A stretch of DNA of 64,000 bases from Oribacterium sp. NK2B42 (GTDB lineage Bacteria > Bacillota > Clostridia > Lachnospirales > Lachnospiraceae), in the NCBI RefSeq assembly GCF_000424445.1, contig NZ_AUJX01000009.1:42611-106610 (forward strand). Direction: 5' to 3'. Below, piece after piece: positions 50,574-58,325 of the stretch. The position numbers and the translations under genes were made by a program. The first letter of the stretch is position 1; every line of letters begins with the position of its first letter. Below the pieces are notes generated by a model that was given only the letters and a program-made list of their open reading frames with translations, ran no database searches and was not told where the DNA came from.

Positions 50574-50610
50574 GGCAGGATAATGTTATTTATAATAACA
50601 TTATCCCGCC
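50574..50610. promoter_or_regulatory. Operator 2 of the HTH-dehydrogenase gene, in a long palindrome
   Basis: The 7-bp half-sites at 50584-50590 and 50594-50600 are identical to operator 1 and are extended to 13 perfect bp (GGATAATGTTATT) and about 17 more loosely. It sits upstream of the -35, so with operator 1 it brackets the promoter at 130 bp spacing. The same stem could also form a hairpin. Confidence 0.55.
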
Positions 50611-50676
50611 GAATCTGTTGCCATATTAAAATAAATATACAAAATAGATAGTTTTTATCAGAATATTTTTTCAAAA

Positions 50677-50722
50677 AACCACCGGAGACGGTCCTCACAG
50701 TCGGGAACTGTCTCCGGTGGTT
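50677..50722 (-). terminator. CCACCGG palindrome acting as iscR terminator
   Basis: Arms of about 20 bp with two mismatches, and T6 on the minus strand a few bases after the iscR stop. It belongs to the palindrome family at 36800 and 43654. Confidence 0.7.
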
Positions 50723-50728
50723 CATTTT

Positions 50729-51124
50729 TTACATTAGATCCCTAAGTGTCTTCGATTCAAGATAATCCTTTATGACCTTGTCCAGGCCCTCCCAGAATCC
50801 AATTGTCCTGCAGCTTGACCTTCTTTCACATTCAGCCGCCCCTTTGGTAAGGCAGCTTACAGGCTCAAGCTCCTTTTCGGTAAGCTCCAGAATCTCGCTG
50901 ATCCTGTATTCTTCAGGCTTTCTCGTCAGACGGTATCCGCCGCCTTTGCCCTGCAGCCCCACTATAAGTCCGTTTTTTGTCAGGGGCGGTAAGATCTGCT
51001 CCAGATATTTCAGGGACAGCCCCTGTCTCTCCGCCACATCCTTCATGGGCACATAACCGTCCCCCTGGGTCAGTGCTATGTCCACCATAACCCTTAACGC
51101 ATAACGTCCTCTTGTTGAAATCAT
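50729..51124 (-). CDS. iscR: Rrf2/IscR-type iron-sulfur regulator
   Basis: The 131 residues begin MISTRGRYALRVMVDIAL, an Rrf2 winged HTH, with LSLKYLEQILPPLTKNGLI as recognition region. Three cysteines (CLTKGAAEC..C) in the usual spacing could ligate a [2Fe-2S] cluster. It would repress the iscS promoter when the cluster is present. Unlike E. coli, the gene is last in the operon. Ribosome site GGAGG. Confidence 0.88.
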   Translation of the reverse strand: MISTRGRYALRVMVDIALTQGDGYVPMKDVAERQGLSLKYLEQILPPLTKNGLIVGLQGKGGGYRLTRKPEEYRISEILELTEKELEPVSCLTKGAAECERRSSCRTIGFWEGLDKVIKDYLESKTLRDLM

Positions 51125-51228
51125 AAAAGTCCTCCGATATCAAAACTTACGCTTTATTTTAAACCAATGCCGCCGGCGCAGGCATCGCCCTGCACAGATT
51201 CAATAAAGCGTCAGTCCCTGCCGGCGCT

Positions 51229-51690
51229 TTATTCTCCCTGCATCTTGTAGAACTCCTCCGTCTCGTCGATGTCATTGACAGGCGGTTTAAGTCCCTCTAT
51301 CTTTATATCATTTTTTTCGGCATAATCCCATAATGCAGCGTGAATTGCCTGTTCGGCAAGAAGAGAACAGTGTACTTTCACAGGTGGAAGTCCGTCCAGG
51401 GCCTCCATAACTGCCTTGTTGGTGACCTCGAGAGCCTCCTGCACAGTCTTTCCCTTGACAAGCTCTGTAGCCATGGAGCTGGTGGCTATAGCAGCACCGC
51501 AGCCGAAGGTCTTGAACTTGGCCTCCCTAACCACCTGGTTCTCGTCGATATCGAGATACATTCTCATAATGTCTCCGCACTTGGCATTACCAACTGTACC
51601 CACACCTGCTGCATCCTCTATCTCTCCCACATTTCTCGGATTTGAAAAATGATCCATTACCTTTTTACTGTATTCTGTTACCTGGCTCAT
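51229..51690 (-). CDS. iscU: Iron-sulfur cluster scaffold IscU/NifU-N
   Basis: The 153 residues hold the three scaffold cysteines in AKCGD, FGCGAAIAT and KVHCSLLAE. It assembles [2Fe-2S] clusters with sulfur from IscS. Its start overlaps the iscS stop (ATGA). Confidence 0.92.
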   Translation of the reverse strand: MSQVTEYSKKVMDHFSNPRNVGEIEDAAGVGTVGNAKCGDIMRMYLDIDENQVVREAKFKTFGCGAAIATSSMATELVKGKTVQEALEVTNKAVMEALDGLPPVKVHCSLLAEQAIHAALWDYAEKNDIKIEGLKPPVNDIDETEEFYKMQGE

Positions 51691-52880
51691 ACGCCGGCCT
51701 CCTTATTCTTCTTAACAAAATCCTCGTACAGTGGTGACATCATTCTGAGTCTTCCCACTATCTCCTTTAAGCTTTCCACAACATAGTCGATGTCTTCCTC
51801 GGTGGTATCCTTTGATAAAGTCAGTCTCAGGGAACCGTGTGCTATCTCATGCGGAAGTCCGATGGCCAGAAGCACATGAGACGGATCCAGGCTTCCGGAG
51901 GTACATGCAGATCCGGAGGATGCACAGATGCCCTTCTGGTCAAGCAGGATGAGCAGTGACTCTCCCTCGATGAATCTAAAGCAGAAATTCACGTTGTTGG
52001 ACAGTCTGTTTGTGAGATCTCCGTTAACACGTGTATATGGAATCCCTGCTGTCACACCTGCGATCAGCTTGTCCCTGAGTCTGCTCTCATAAGCCACGGT
52101 CTTTTCCATATCTTTTACCGCAAGCTCTGCAGCCTTGGCGAAGCCGATAATGCCGGCGGCATTGGTGGTACCCGCACGCTTTCCGGATTCCTGTGCGCCG
52201 CCGTGGATCAGATTTGTGATCTTTACGCCTTTTCTTATGTAAAGAAAGCCGATACCCTTGGGACCGTTTATCTTGTGTCCGCTTGCTGACATAAGATCAA
52301 TGTTCATTTCATTAACATCTATCGGAAGATGTCCGAAGGCCTGAACCGCATCTGTGTGGAAATAAATGCCGTGCTCATGGGCTATCCTGCCGATTTCCTT
52401 TACAGGCTCAACAGTACCGATCTCATTGTTTGCAAACATAACCGAAATAAGAACGGTTGTTGGTCTGATGGCCTTCCTGAGGTCAGAGACATTGACGAGA
52501 CCTTTATCATCCACAGGAAGATAGGTGACCTCGAAGCCCCTCTTCTCCAGAAATTCGCAGGTATGAAGAACCGCATGATGCTCGATCTGAGTGGTGATAA
52601 TGTGATTGCCCTTTTCACGGAGAGCATCAGCAACACCCTTTATGGCCCAGTTATCCGACTCACTGCCTCCGCTGGTAAAAAATATCTCATTTTCCTTTGC
52701 TCCTATGACCTTTCCGATGGCTTTCCTGGCTTCAGCCACTTTTTCTGCTATCTTTCCGGAAAACTCATAAGCACTCGATGGATTTCCAAACTGCTCACAA
52801 AAATACGGCTTCATGGCGTCAAACACTTCCTGAGTGACCCGTGTAGTCGCAGCATTATCCATATAAATATATTTAGACAT
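51687..52880 (-). CDS. iscS: Cysteine desulfurase (NifS/IscS)
   Basis: The 397 residues have the N-terminal DNAATTR motif, the PLP lysine in SASGHKINGPKG, and the catalytic cysteine loop in SSGSACTSGSLDPSHV. It moves sulfur from cysteine to IscU. The ATG follows AAGGAA. It is first in iscS-iscU-iscR, with a strong promoter upstream. Confidence 0.94.
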   Translation of the reverse strand: MSKYIYMDNAATTRVTQEVFDAMKPYFCEQFGNPSSAYEFSGKIAEKVAEARKAIGKVIGAKENEIFFTSGGSESDNWAIKGVADALREKGNHIITTQIEHHAVLHTCEFLEKRGFEVTYLPVDDKGLVNVSDLRKAIRPTTVLISVMFANNEIGTVEPVKEIGRIAHEHGIYFHTDAVQAFGHLPIDVNEMNIDLMSASGHKINGPKGIGFLYIRKGVKITNLIHGGAQESGKRAGTTNAAGIIGFAKAAELAVKDMEKTVAYESRLRDKLIAGVTAGIPYTRVNGDLTNRLSNNVNFCFRFIEGESLLILLDQKGICASSGSACTSGSLDPSHVLLAIGLPHEIAHGSLRLTLSKDTTEEDIDYVVESLKEIVGRLRMMSPLYEDFVKKNKEAGV

Positions 52881-52915
52881 GATCTAAGTTCCTTTCGCCT
52901 AGTTATATGGTAGGT

Positions 52916-52944
52916 ATTATAGTTATAATTTCCTACTTAGTCAA
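52916..52944 (-). promoter_or_regulatory. isc operon promoter with overlapping dyad
   Basis: A near-consensus promoter, TTGACT (52939-52944), 17 bp, TATAAT (52916-52921). The -35 lies inside CCTATTGACTAAGTAGG, whose ends (CCTA/TAGG) are inverted repeats, a likely site for the Rrf2 regulator. Confidence 0.6.
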
Positions 52945-53055
52945 TAGGTTTTATCGATGATACAGGGTGCATCCTCAATAAAACTGTTTAAGCTTTGATT
53001 ATGTGAGATAGCATAAATGGCTGCACGTCTGTGAATGTTATGCTGCTCATCATGT
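52941..53055 (-). pseudogene. Fragment of a HicB-like antitoxin gene, copy A
   Basis: On the minus strand the 85-bp repeat (52969-53053) reads NIHRRAAIYAISHNQSLNSF and on to IEDA, the C-terminal ribbon-helix-helix part of HicB/Arc-type antitoxins (compare SLNxxVxxA), then runs into unrelated codons to a stop at 52941. It lacks a start. The same fragment is at 54307-54391. Between 53056 and 53147 nothing identified. Confidence 0.5.
52969..53053. repeat. 85-bp direct repeat, left copy (flanks the hydrolase gene)
   Basis: Identical to 54307-54391 at 83 of 85 positions and in the same orientation, 1,338 bp apart. Each copy contains AGCATAA/TTATGCT as an inverted repeat and coding remnants of an antitoxin gene. 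Confidence 0.8.
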
Positions 53056-53147
53056 CTCTTTGGCAGACGTGAGAGGCATTATTATCAAAATTTCTGACGG
53101 AATCTGGTAAAAATGTCGACGATAGTCTTTTCATGAGTATGGATGAA

Positions 53148-53270
53148 TTATGTTCTCCTATGCGGCTTTCTGGTTTTCCAATCTGTTTCCCATCTATCCG
53201 AATCAGGTATATATGCTGTGATCAGATATATCATTTCATCATTTATACTTGCGAAGGCTAATTCTCCCAC
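53148..53270 (-). pseudogene. Remnant of a DUF4258-type toxin C-terminus
   Basis: The frame reads LAFASINDEMIYLITAYIPD and continues SDRWETDWKTRK to a TAA at 53148. The pattern hydrophobic-ITAYxPD...W..D.KTR is the end of DUF4258-like toxins as I know them. There is no start; its beginning overlaps the last codons of the hydrolase gene in another frame. Probably a decayed toxin gene. Confidence 0.4.
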
Positions 53271-54247
53271 CTTATCTGCTGCCCTTTAACAAGCTCATAT
53301 ATCACAACATGAACGCCGTCCAGATCCTCATGATACATATCCACAGCAGTTATCTGACTGTTCTCATAGGTCGTATAGTAATAAATCCCCTTATCGGTAT
53401 TACAGCATGAGCTGTAAATGGTGTATTCACAAACCGGTGAACCATCATCATTCTTCCCCAGCCGGCAGCAGCCCTTTTGCTGTTCAACAGAACCCAGTAT
53501 CTTAAAGAACTGTGAAACACTTGCAGACTCATCATCTGTCGTGTACGAATTAAGCCTTGTAAACGCAACCTTGACAAACCTTGAGGCAGAAGAAAGATCT
53601 CCGGGGATCCCTATGCCGCCCATGCCACGGCTATATCGTTTCATGGCGATATCACCCGCAAAAACGTTCTCAGGTTCAGAAGCAGAACAACTCATATAAT
53701 CCGAAAGATGAGTAAGCTGATAATCAAATGCAGGATTGTTCGTCATCACCTTCGCCGGATTATCATATATATGCCCGCCGGATACAGTCTGCTCAAATAC
53801 GATACACTCCTTCGAGTCCGCAATCATCCAATGTAAAGGTGACGGGGGAAGCTTTTCGCTGAAGGCATCCGAAGTTATGTTGATCTTAGACAGCAGTTTC
53901 TTCGCATCTCCCACTGTTTTACAATTGGACATAATCCATGGAATCAGTTCAAATGAAGCAACATTGTCCTTCCCATCCATCGGACTGTTATAATGTGCAT
54001 TTTCCGGAAAATTCAGTCCTGCGATACTGACACCATATTCATTGGAAGCCTCGTAATACAGCGGATAATCATTCACAACATAAGCCATGCCGATCATTGC
54101 CGGATGCTCTTTGATGACACCCAGGTGCCGGAAATAAAACTGCTTTTTCCTTGGTGTCACCGTAACTGTCTCATGATAGGAAAATTCAAGATCCAGGTTT
54201 CTTCCAAAATAATGATTTTTCGTCTTATATGATACCGCTGTACACAT
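53258..54247 (-). CDS. bsh: Choloylglycine hydrolase family protein (bile salt hydrolase-like)
   Basis: I use the ATG at 54247: GGAGGG lies upstream and the next residue is the nucleophile Cys2 (MCTAVSY), as needed for an N-terminal nucleophile enzyme; the longer frame has no site. The 329 residues show GRNLDLEFSY (Arg16, Asp19), NEYGVSIAGLNF, MTNNPAFDYQ and SSASRFVKVAF, all family landmarks. It cleaves amide bonds in conjugated bile salts or penicillin V; the pattern leans towards bile salts. It lies between two 85-bp direct repeats and toxin-antitoxin remnants. Confidence 0.85.
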   Translation of the reverse strand: MCTAVSYKTKNHYFGRNLDLEFSYHETVTVTPRKKQFYFRHLGVIKEHPAMIGMAYVVNDYPLYYEASNEYGVSIAGLNFPENAHYNSPMDGKDNVASFELIPWIMSNCKTVGDAKKLLSKINITSDAFSEKLPPSPLHWMIADSKECIVFEQTVSGGHIYDNPAKVMTNNPAFDYQLTHLSDYMSCSASEPENVFAGDIAMKRYSRGMGGIGIPGDLSSASRFVKVAFTRLNSYTTDDESASVSQFFKILGSVEQQKGCCRLGKNDDGSPVCEYTIYSSCCNTDKGIYYYTTYENSQITAVDMYHEDLDGVHVVIYELVKGQQIRWEN

Positions 54248-54278
54248 GGTATTCCCTCCTCTTTTACTTAATGTTGGC

Positions 54279-54396
54279 TCATACACGCGCCAATTTTTCC
54301 TCAACCGCATCCTCAATAAAACTGTTTAAGCTTTGATTATGTGAGATAGCATAAGTGGCTGCGCGTCTGTGAATGTTATGCTGCTCATCATCTTAT
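54279..54396 (-). pseudogene. Fragment of a HicB-like antitoxin gene, copy B
   Basis: Reads NIHRRAATYAISHNQSLNSF then IEDAVEEKLARV and a TGA at 54279: the complete end of a ribbon-helix-helix antitoxin, without its beginning. Compared with copy A one codon change is synonymous and one replaces Ile with Thr. Its left part overlaps the 3' end of the Rieske fusion gene. Confidence 0.55.
54307..54391. repeat. 85-bp direct repeat, right copy
   Basis: Partner of 52969-53053 with two mismatches. It overlaps the last four bases of the Rieske fusion gene. Confidence 0.8.
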
Positions 54397-56157
54397 TATC
54401 TTTTCAAAATCTGCTTTTGGATGCTTGCATATCGGACAAATGAAATCATCCGGCAGCTCTTCCCCTTCCCATTCGTATCCACAGATGGTACATCTCCATA
54501 CAGTCTTCCCTGTTGCTGTTTTTCCAACAGGCTGGGGCTTAGGTTTGATGTTCTTCTGATAATACTCATAGGTGCAGGAAGCAGCATCCGACAGCACCTC
54601 CATCATGACCGGTTCACATATAAACAAGGTATGGGAGCCTAGATCCACGGATTCTTTCACTTCCAATGAGAAGTAAGCATTGGTTCCCTTTGTTATATAA
54701 GGAATATCATTTTCCGCAATCCTGTAATCCTTCGCATTGAAGCTCTCGTCAAACTTATCAACATCTCTTCCGGATTGAAAACCGAAGTGTTTGAAAAGCT
54801 CGAACTCCGCTTCTGTACTTATGACAGAAACATTGCAGCGACCTGTTTCTTTCAGCATGTCATGGGTGTAATTTGCCTTGTTTACCGCAATTGAAATCCG
54901 GTTAGGCGAAGATGCCACCTGAATCGCAGTATTGATGATACAGCCATTGGTCTTTTTGCCATTCTTCACAGTACATACAAAAAGACCATAAGAAAGCCTG
55001 TACATTGCCTTGGTATTCATCTCAGCTTTTCTGCCAGGTTCATTGCCATCAGTTACAATGTTGTTTTCAGACATAATCACATCTCCTTTCTGAAAACTCA
55101 ATTTCCTCAAAAACTCATGATCAAAAGTTCCGGCTCCAACATTTGATTTATCATCAGAAGAAGCCGATGCATAAGCATCATACTTCACTGTACTTTCCTT
55201 CTGAAGTTCAGCCCTTCTCCTTCTGTATTCAAGTATGGGCAGATCCGACGCCAAAAGACATTCTCCTATGAACATTCCGGTTTTCTTCGGAAGCTCAGTC
55301 TCTACGATCCGTTTATCCTGCCGTTCAACGATTCTGTTGGCAATACTTCCTAATATGGCTATCACCCTGTCTATAGCCTTAATTCCCGTAAATCTGTTGT
55401 AGAATCTCAATGCGATAATTGCATGTTCATCGTCAACCGGTATAAAAAATGCAAGTATCATCAGCTTATCGGTGACATGATTAAGCCACATATTGGGAAA
55501 CTTAAATGTCAGATTTGTACTTTTTAGCACGCTCTCTTCAGAAGATTTAGGAGTCTGTCCCACATCATCTTCATTGTCGGCACTGGTCTCAAGTGTGTTT
55601 CTGTCAATCCATACCACCTTCGGTCCGTTACACAGTGTTTTATTTCCACGTCCAATGGTATCACGATGAACAAATGCAAGATGCGAAACATCAAGCTGAT
55701 TCTCTATGACCCTCGAGTAGTCAACAGACCAAAAGTCCTCCATATGATCATAGCTGTAGGATGAATCCTTAATCACATCAAATACATCCGGATCTTTATC
55801 AGGTTCTCCCTCACCATACCATACAAAGATGATACCACCTATCTCCCTTGTATGATAATGTCTCATATGAAATCTTGAATGGTCATAAACCGAAGCTCTT
55901 CCTTCAGCCGGAACATACACACATTTACCATTAATATCATATTCTATGCCGTGAAACGGACACTTGATATGTTCATTACTGATCCAGCCTTTTTCAAGAG
56001 AGGCTTTCCTGTGCGCGCACCTACTGTTAAGACAGCCTATCTCTCCACTCTCTGTCCTGAAAAAAACTATATCCTCACCGAATCTCCTGACGCCTATAAT
56101 CTTTCCCTTCCTGAGTTGATGAGATGAAAGAACTGCATACCATTGATTTTTAATCAT
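54388..56157 (-). CDS. Rieske oxygenase-flavin reductase-rubredoxin fusion
   Basis: One frame of 589 residues. Residues 1-330 are a ring-hydroxylating/demethylase-type oxygenase: Rieske site C47-x-H49...C66-x2-H69 and mononuclear iron motif N153-x2-D156-x2-H159-x4-H164. Residues about 375-530 are a flavin-reductase domain (YGLFVCTVKNGKKTNGCIIN). Residues about 545-589 are a rubredoxin (CTICGYEW..CPICKHP). The last two match high-molecular-weight rubredoxins, which reduce oxygen in anaerobes. The fusion would carry its own electron supply. At Met362 an internal AAAGGAG site suggests a separate flavin reductase-rubredoxin is also made. Substrate unknown. Confidence 0.88.
   Translation of the reverse strand: MIKNQWYAVLSSHQLRKGKIIGVRRFGEDIVFFRTESGEIGCLNSRCAHRKASLEKGWISNEHIKCPFHGIEYDINGKCVYVPAEGRASVYDHSRFHMRHYHTREIGGIIFVWYGEGEPDKDPDVFDVIKDSSYSYDHMEDFWSVDYSRVIENQLDVSHLAFVHRDTIGRGNKTLCNGPKVVWIDRNTLETSADNEDDVGQTPKSSEESVLKSTNLTFKFPNMWLNHVTDKLMILAFFIPVDDEHAIIALRFYNRFTGIKAIDRVIAILGSIANRIVERQDKRIVETELPKKTGMFIGECLLASDLPILEYRRRRAELQKESTVKYDAYASASSDDKSNVGAGTFDHEFLRKLSFQKGDVIMSENNIVTDGNEPGRKAEMNTKAMYRLSYGLFVCTVKNGKKTNGCIINTAIQVASSPNRISIAVNKANYTHDMLKETGRCNVSVISTEAEFELFKHFGFQSGRDVDKFDESFNAKDYRIAENDIPYITKGTNAYFSLEVKESVDLGSHTLFICEPVMMEVLSDAASCTYEYYQKNIKPKPQPVGKTATGKTVWRCTICGYEWEGEELPDDFICPICKHPKADFEKIIR
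55072..55090 (-). promoter_or_regulatory. Internal ribosome binding site and start in the Rieske fusion
   Basis: AAAGGAG precedes the in-frame ATG (55072-55074) by 8 bases (GATGTGATT minus one), better than most sites in the window. Start here gives a 228-residue flavin reductase-rubredoxin. Confidence 0.55.
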
Positions 56158-56205
56158 ATGTAATCCTCCATTTTGTAAAGCCTATTGTTTAATGACTACT
56201 GCCTT

Positions 56206-56471
56206 TCATACCATCTTATGATGGCTTTTCCCCTTTAACCTCTGATACATTTTAATTGAATCTATCAACAACGCTACATTATCTCCAAAATAATCTCTGT
56301 AAAATTTTGAACTATTATCATATTTTCTTTTATCAATCCCGTCCTATCGCCATAGGCGTAAAAGACTCCATCAATTTCCTTTTCTATCTGTTTAACGTCT
56401 GAAGAACTCCCTGACCTCAGATTAGCACGGATAAAACTTTCCATTCGTTCATCTTGATTTTTCTTAACCTA
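56206..56471 (-). pseudogene. Frameshifted remnant of a small helical protein
   Basis: Two frames together read as one protein end: ESFIRANLRSGSSSDVKQIE.. then, after a shift near 56330 (A-rich tract), KFYRDYFGDNVALLIDSIKM and a basic end SHHKMV with TGA at 56206. There is no ribosome site and stops interrupt either frame. I cannot name the family. Confidence 0.4.
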
Positions 56472-56497
56472 ACACTCATACTTTCGCATGGGGGGTA

Positions 56498-56977
56498 TTA
56501 CTCCCACTTTGTTACTTTCCATGCATTAATCAACCTGTCAATGCTCCACGAAGCATTGGCCGGGCTTGTTGAGGGCAGGCAAAAAGCTTTGATTCCAAGA
56601 GTCTTTTCTATATATTTCTTATAATACTTTTCTGCAGTCTTACCATTCACAAACACTCTTTCAATATGTGCTGCATCAAGTATGATACTAAGATCATTTG
56701 GCATAACATTCTTTATACTTGAATCCGATGAGCCTACAATCTCACAGGAATGAATAACATCCCACAGAGCAACATGATTCCTCAAAAGAAAATCACGTTT
56801 TTCAGAAACTGTATCAGGTACTCTTTCATGAAAAACAGCGGCCATGACCTTCCAAAATCTGTTTTGTGGATGCCCGTAAAAAAACTGTGCCTCTCGTGAT
56901 TTAACTGAGGGAAAGCTGCCGAGAATAAGCACTTTCGAGTTTTCATCGTACAAAGGAGGTATCGGATGTATAATCAT
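56498..56977 (-). CDS. DNA-deoxyinosine glycosylase (UDG superfamily)
   Basis: The 159 residues match the hypoxanthine-DNA glycosylase branch: KVLILGSFPSVKSREAQFFY, GHPQNRFWKVMAAVF, LWDVIHSCEIVGSSDSSI and the late STSPANASWS. It removes deaminated adenine from DNA for base excision repair. GAGGA precedes the ATG. It stands alone. Confidence 0.88.
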   Translation of the reverse strand: MIIHPIPPLYDENSKVLILGSFPSVKSREAQFFYGHPQNRFWKVMAAVFHERVPDTVSEKRDFLLRNHVALWDVIHSCEIVGSSDSSIKNVMPNDLSIILDAAHIERVFVNGKTAEKYYKKYIEKTLGIKAFCLPSTSPANASWSIDRLINAWKVTKWE

Positions 56978-57154
56978 TTGCTATCCTCTATAAACGTAAA
57001 TATATGGCTACGTGATATTAAGGTTCTGTAAAGCACAGAAACCACCTATTTATTTGTCCATGCTTCCGAATATCTTAAGCGTCCTGTAAGGGGAACTGAT
57101 TATGTTATGGGTCCACCCAAAGTAATCATATGTACACTCCCCTCTTCAAACATC

Positions 57155-57619
57155 TCAATATTCCTTAGCCGGATCAACATACATCCTATCAATTTCAGTA
57201 TATATCTTTTTCAGGCTTTTATTCTTTGCACCTGCCACTTCATATATCTCATCAACACTTATTGGCAGCTGCTCCAGATAATTTCTCGTAATTAGCAGAT
57301 AATAATTATCACTTCCTTTAACGGTATCTGCAAAATCCTTTGACCTTATAAATCTGCTATCCTCATCTATAACTATGTTTTTTCCGGGATTACTTTGAAT
57401 ATTTTCTTCCCACCGATCACCTTCAATAGCCAAAAGCTCTCTATCGCACGAAATACTTACACCGCTTTCCTTCCCGTACCTGTTATATTCTCGTATCATA
57501 TCGAAAAGTGTTGTCTTGCCTCTGCCGCTCTCACCTCTAAGGACGGTAAGATTACGTTTTAATGAAAAAGAGTAGCTGTTTCGACTATTCTTGACCCTGA
57601 TCTTATACTCTCCGCGCAT
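57155..57619 (-). CDS. Small P-loop ATPase paired with DUF4869
   Basis: The 154 residues open with a beta strand and a Walker A GESGRGKTT (about 29-37); a Walker B-like stretch is NIVIDEDS. There is no ABC signature or sensor domain. GGAGG precedes the ATG, which lies within the 3' end of the DUF4869 gene (17-bp overlap), so the two are made together. The function of this pair is unknown; a conflict or defence role is only a guess. Confidence 0.75.
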   Translation of the reverse strand: MRGEYKIRVKNSRNSYSFSLKRNLTVLRGESGRGKTTLFDMIREYNRYGKESGVSISCDRELLAIEGDRWEENIQSNPGKNIVIDEDSRFIRSKDFADTVKGSDNYYLLITRNYLEQLPISVDEIYEVAGAKNKSLKKIYTEIDRMYVDPAKEY

Positions 57620-58083
57620 TTATTTCCTCCGGTTTTGATCTTCGTAAATAATCTGCTCCGGCAAGCAGGAACTCCTGCATATTATGAACTATCAAATCCC
57701 TGTGATTCAAAATCCTGATATCAAATTCACCGGGTCCGAAATCCATAACATGAAAGAGATTTATCGTAAAGTCCCGCTCTTCTCCAAGCTTAAGTATCCA
57801 TTTTGAACAATTATCTCCACAATTAGATGCGTTGAATATCTTACCCGGAAAATGTTTCATAAGTATCAGTGCTTTGACTCCTCCCGATAACTGAAGTGGC
57901 GAAATATTACCGAGCACAGGACTTTTAATGCTATTTGCATCAATCATTTCTGAATGATCTACGTCCAATATGACCTTTTTTACAAAGTCATCGGTTATCC
58001 AATCATCCATATATCTGTTTTTAAAAAAAAATTGATGTGTTGTATATAGTGTTTTCCCTATCTCCAAACCATACTCTTAGCAT
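57603..58083 (-). pseudogene. DUF4869 protein gene with a T9-tract frameshift
   Basis: From the ATG at 58083, after GAGGTGATTAC, the frame reads MLRVWFGDRENTIYNTSIFF and stops at TAA. The following sequence continues in the next frame as KNRYMDDWITDDFVKKVILD.. to 57603. Removing one T from the T9 tract (58023-58031 on plus) gives a 159-residue DUF4869 protein with SPVLGNISPLQLSGGVKALILM. A TTG-initiated frame from 58067 encodes most of it but has no ribosome site. T9 near the start is a typical slippage site, so on/off switching is possible. Confidence 0.7.
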
Positions 58084-58125
58084 GTAATCACCTCAACTCC
58101 AAAATCTCTATATATCTTCCGCCTT

Positions 58126-58209
58126 TTAACTTTCCTTGAAACTTTTTTTGCAAAAGGGGCACTCCACGGTTTTGGTCACGGGTTTCTGAAAATCAGGGGA
58201 TTTTGGCAT
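58126..58209 (-). CDS. 27-residue CxxC peptide
   Basis: AGGAG lies 8 bases before the ATG. The peptide ends ECPFCKKSFKES, a single zinc-knuckle half. It is 43 bp upstream of the DUF4869 gene in the same direction, so it may be a small first gene or a leader. Unrecognised. Confidence 0.35.
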   Translation of the reverse strand: MPKSPDFQKPVTKTVECPFCKKSFKES

Positions 58210-58325
58210 ATTATATCGACTCCTACTCTGTACGTCTTATTTTAATTCATCATTTATCAATACGTGATTATAGTATATCACTTTACTATATGGTATGGAA
58301 ATTCATGATTACAACCTACAGACAT

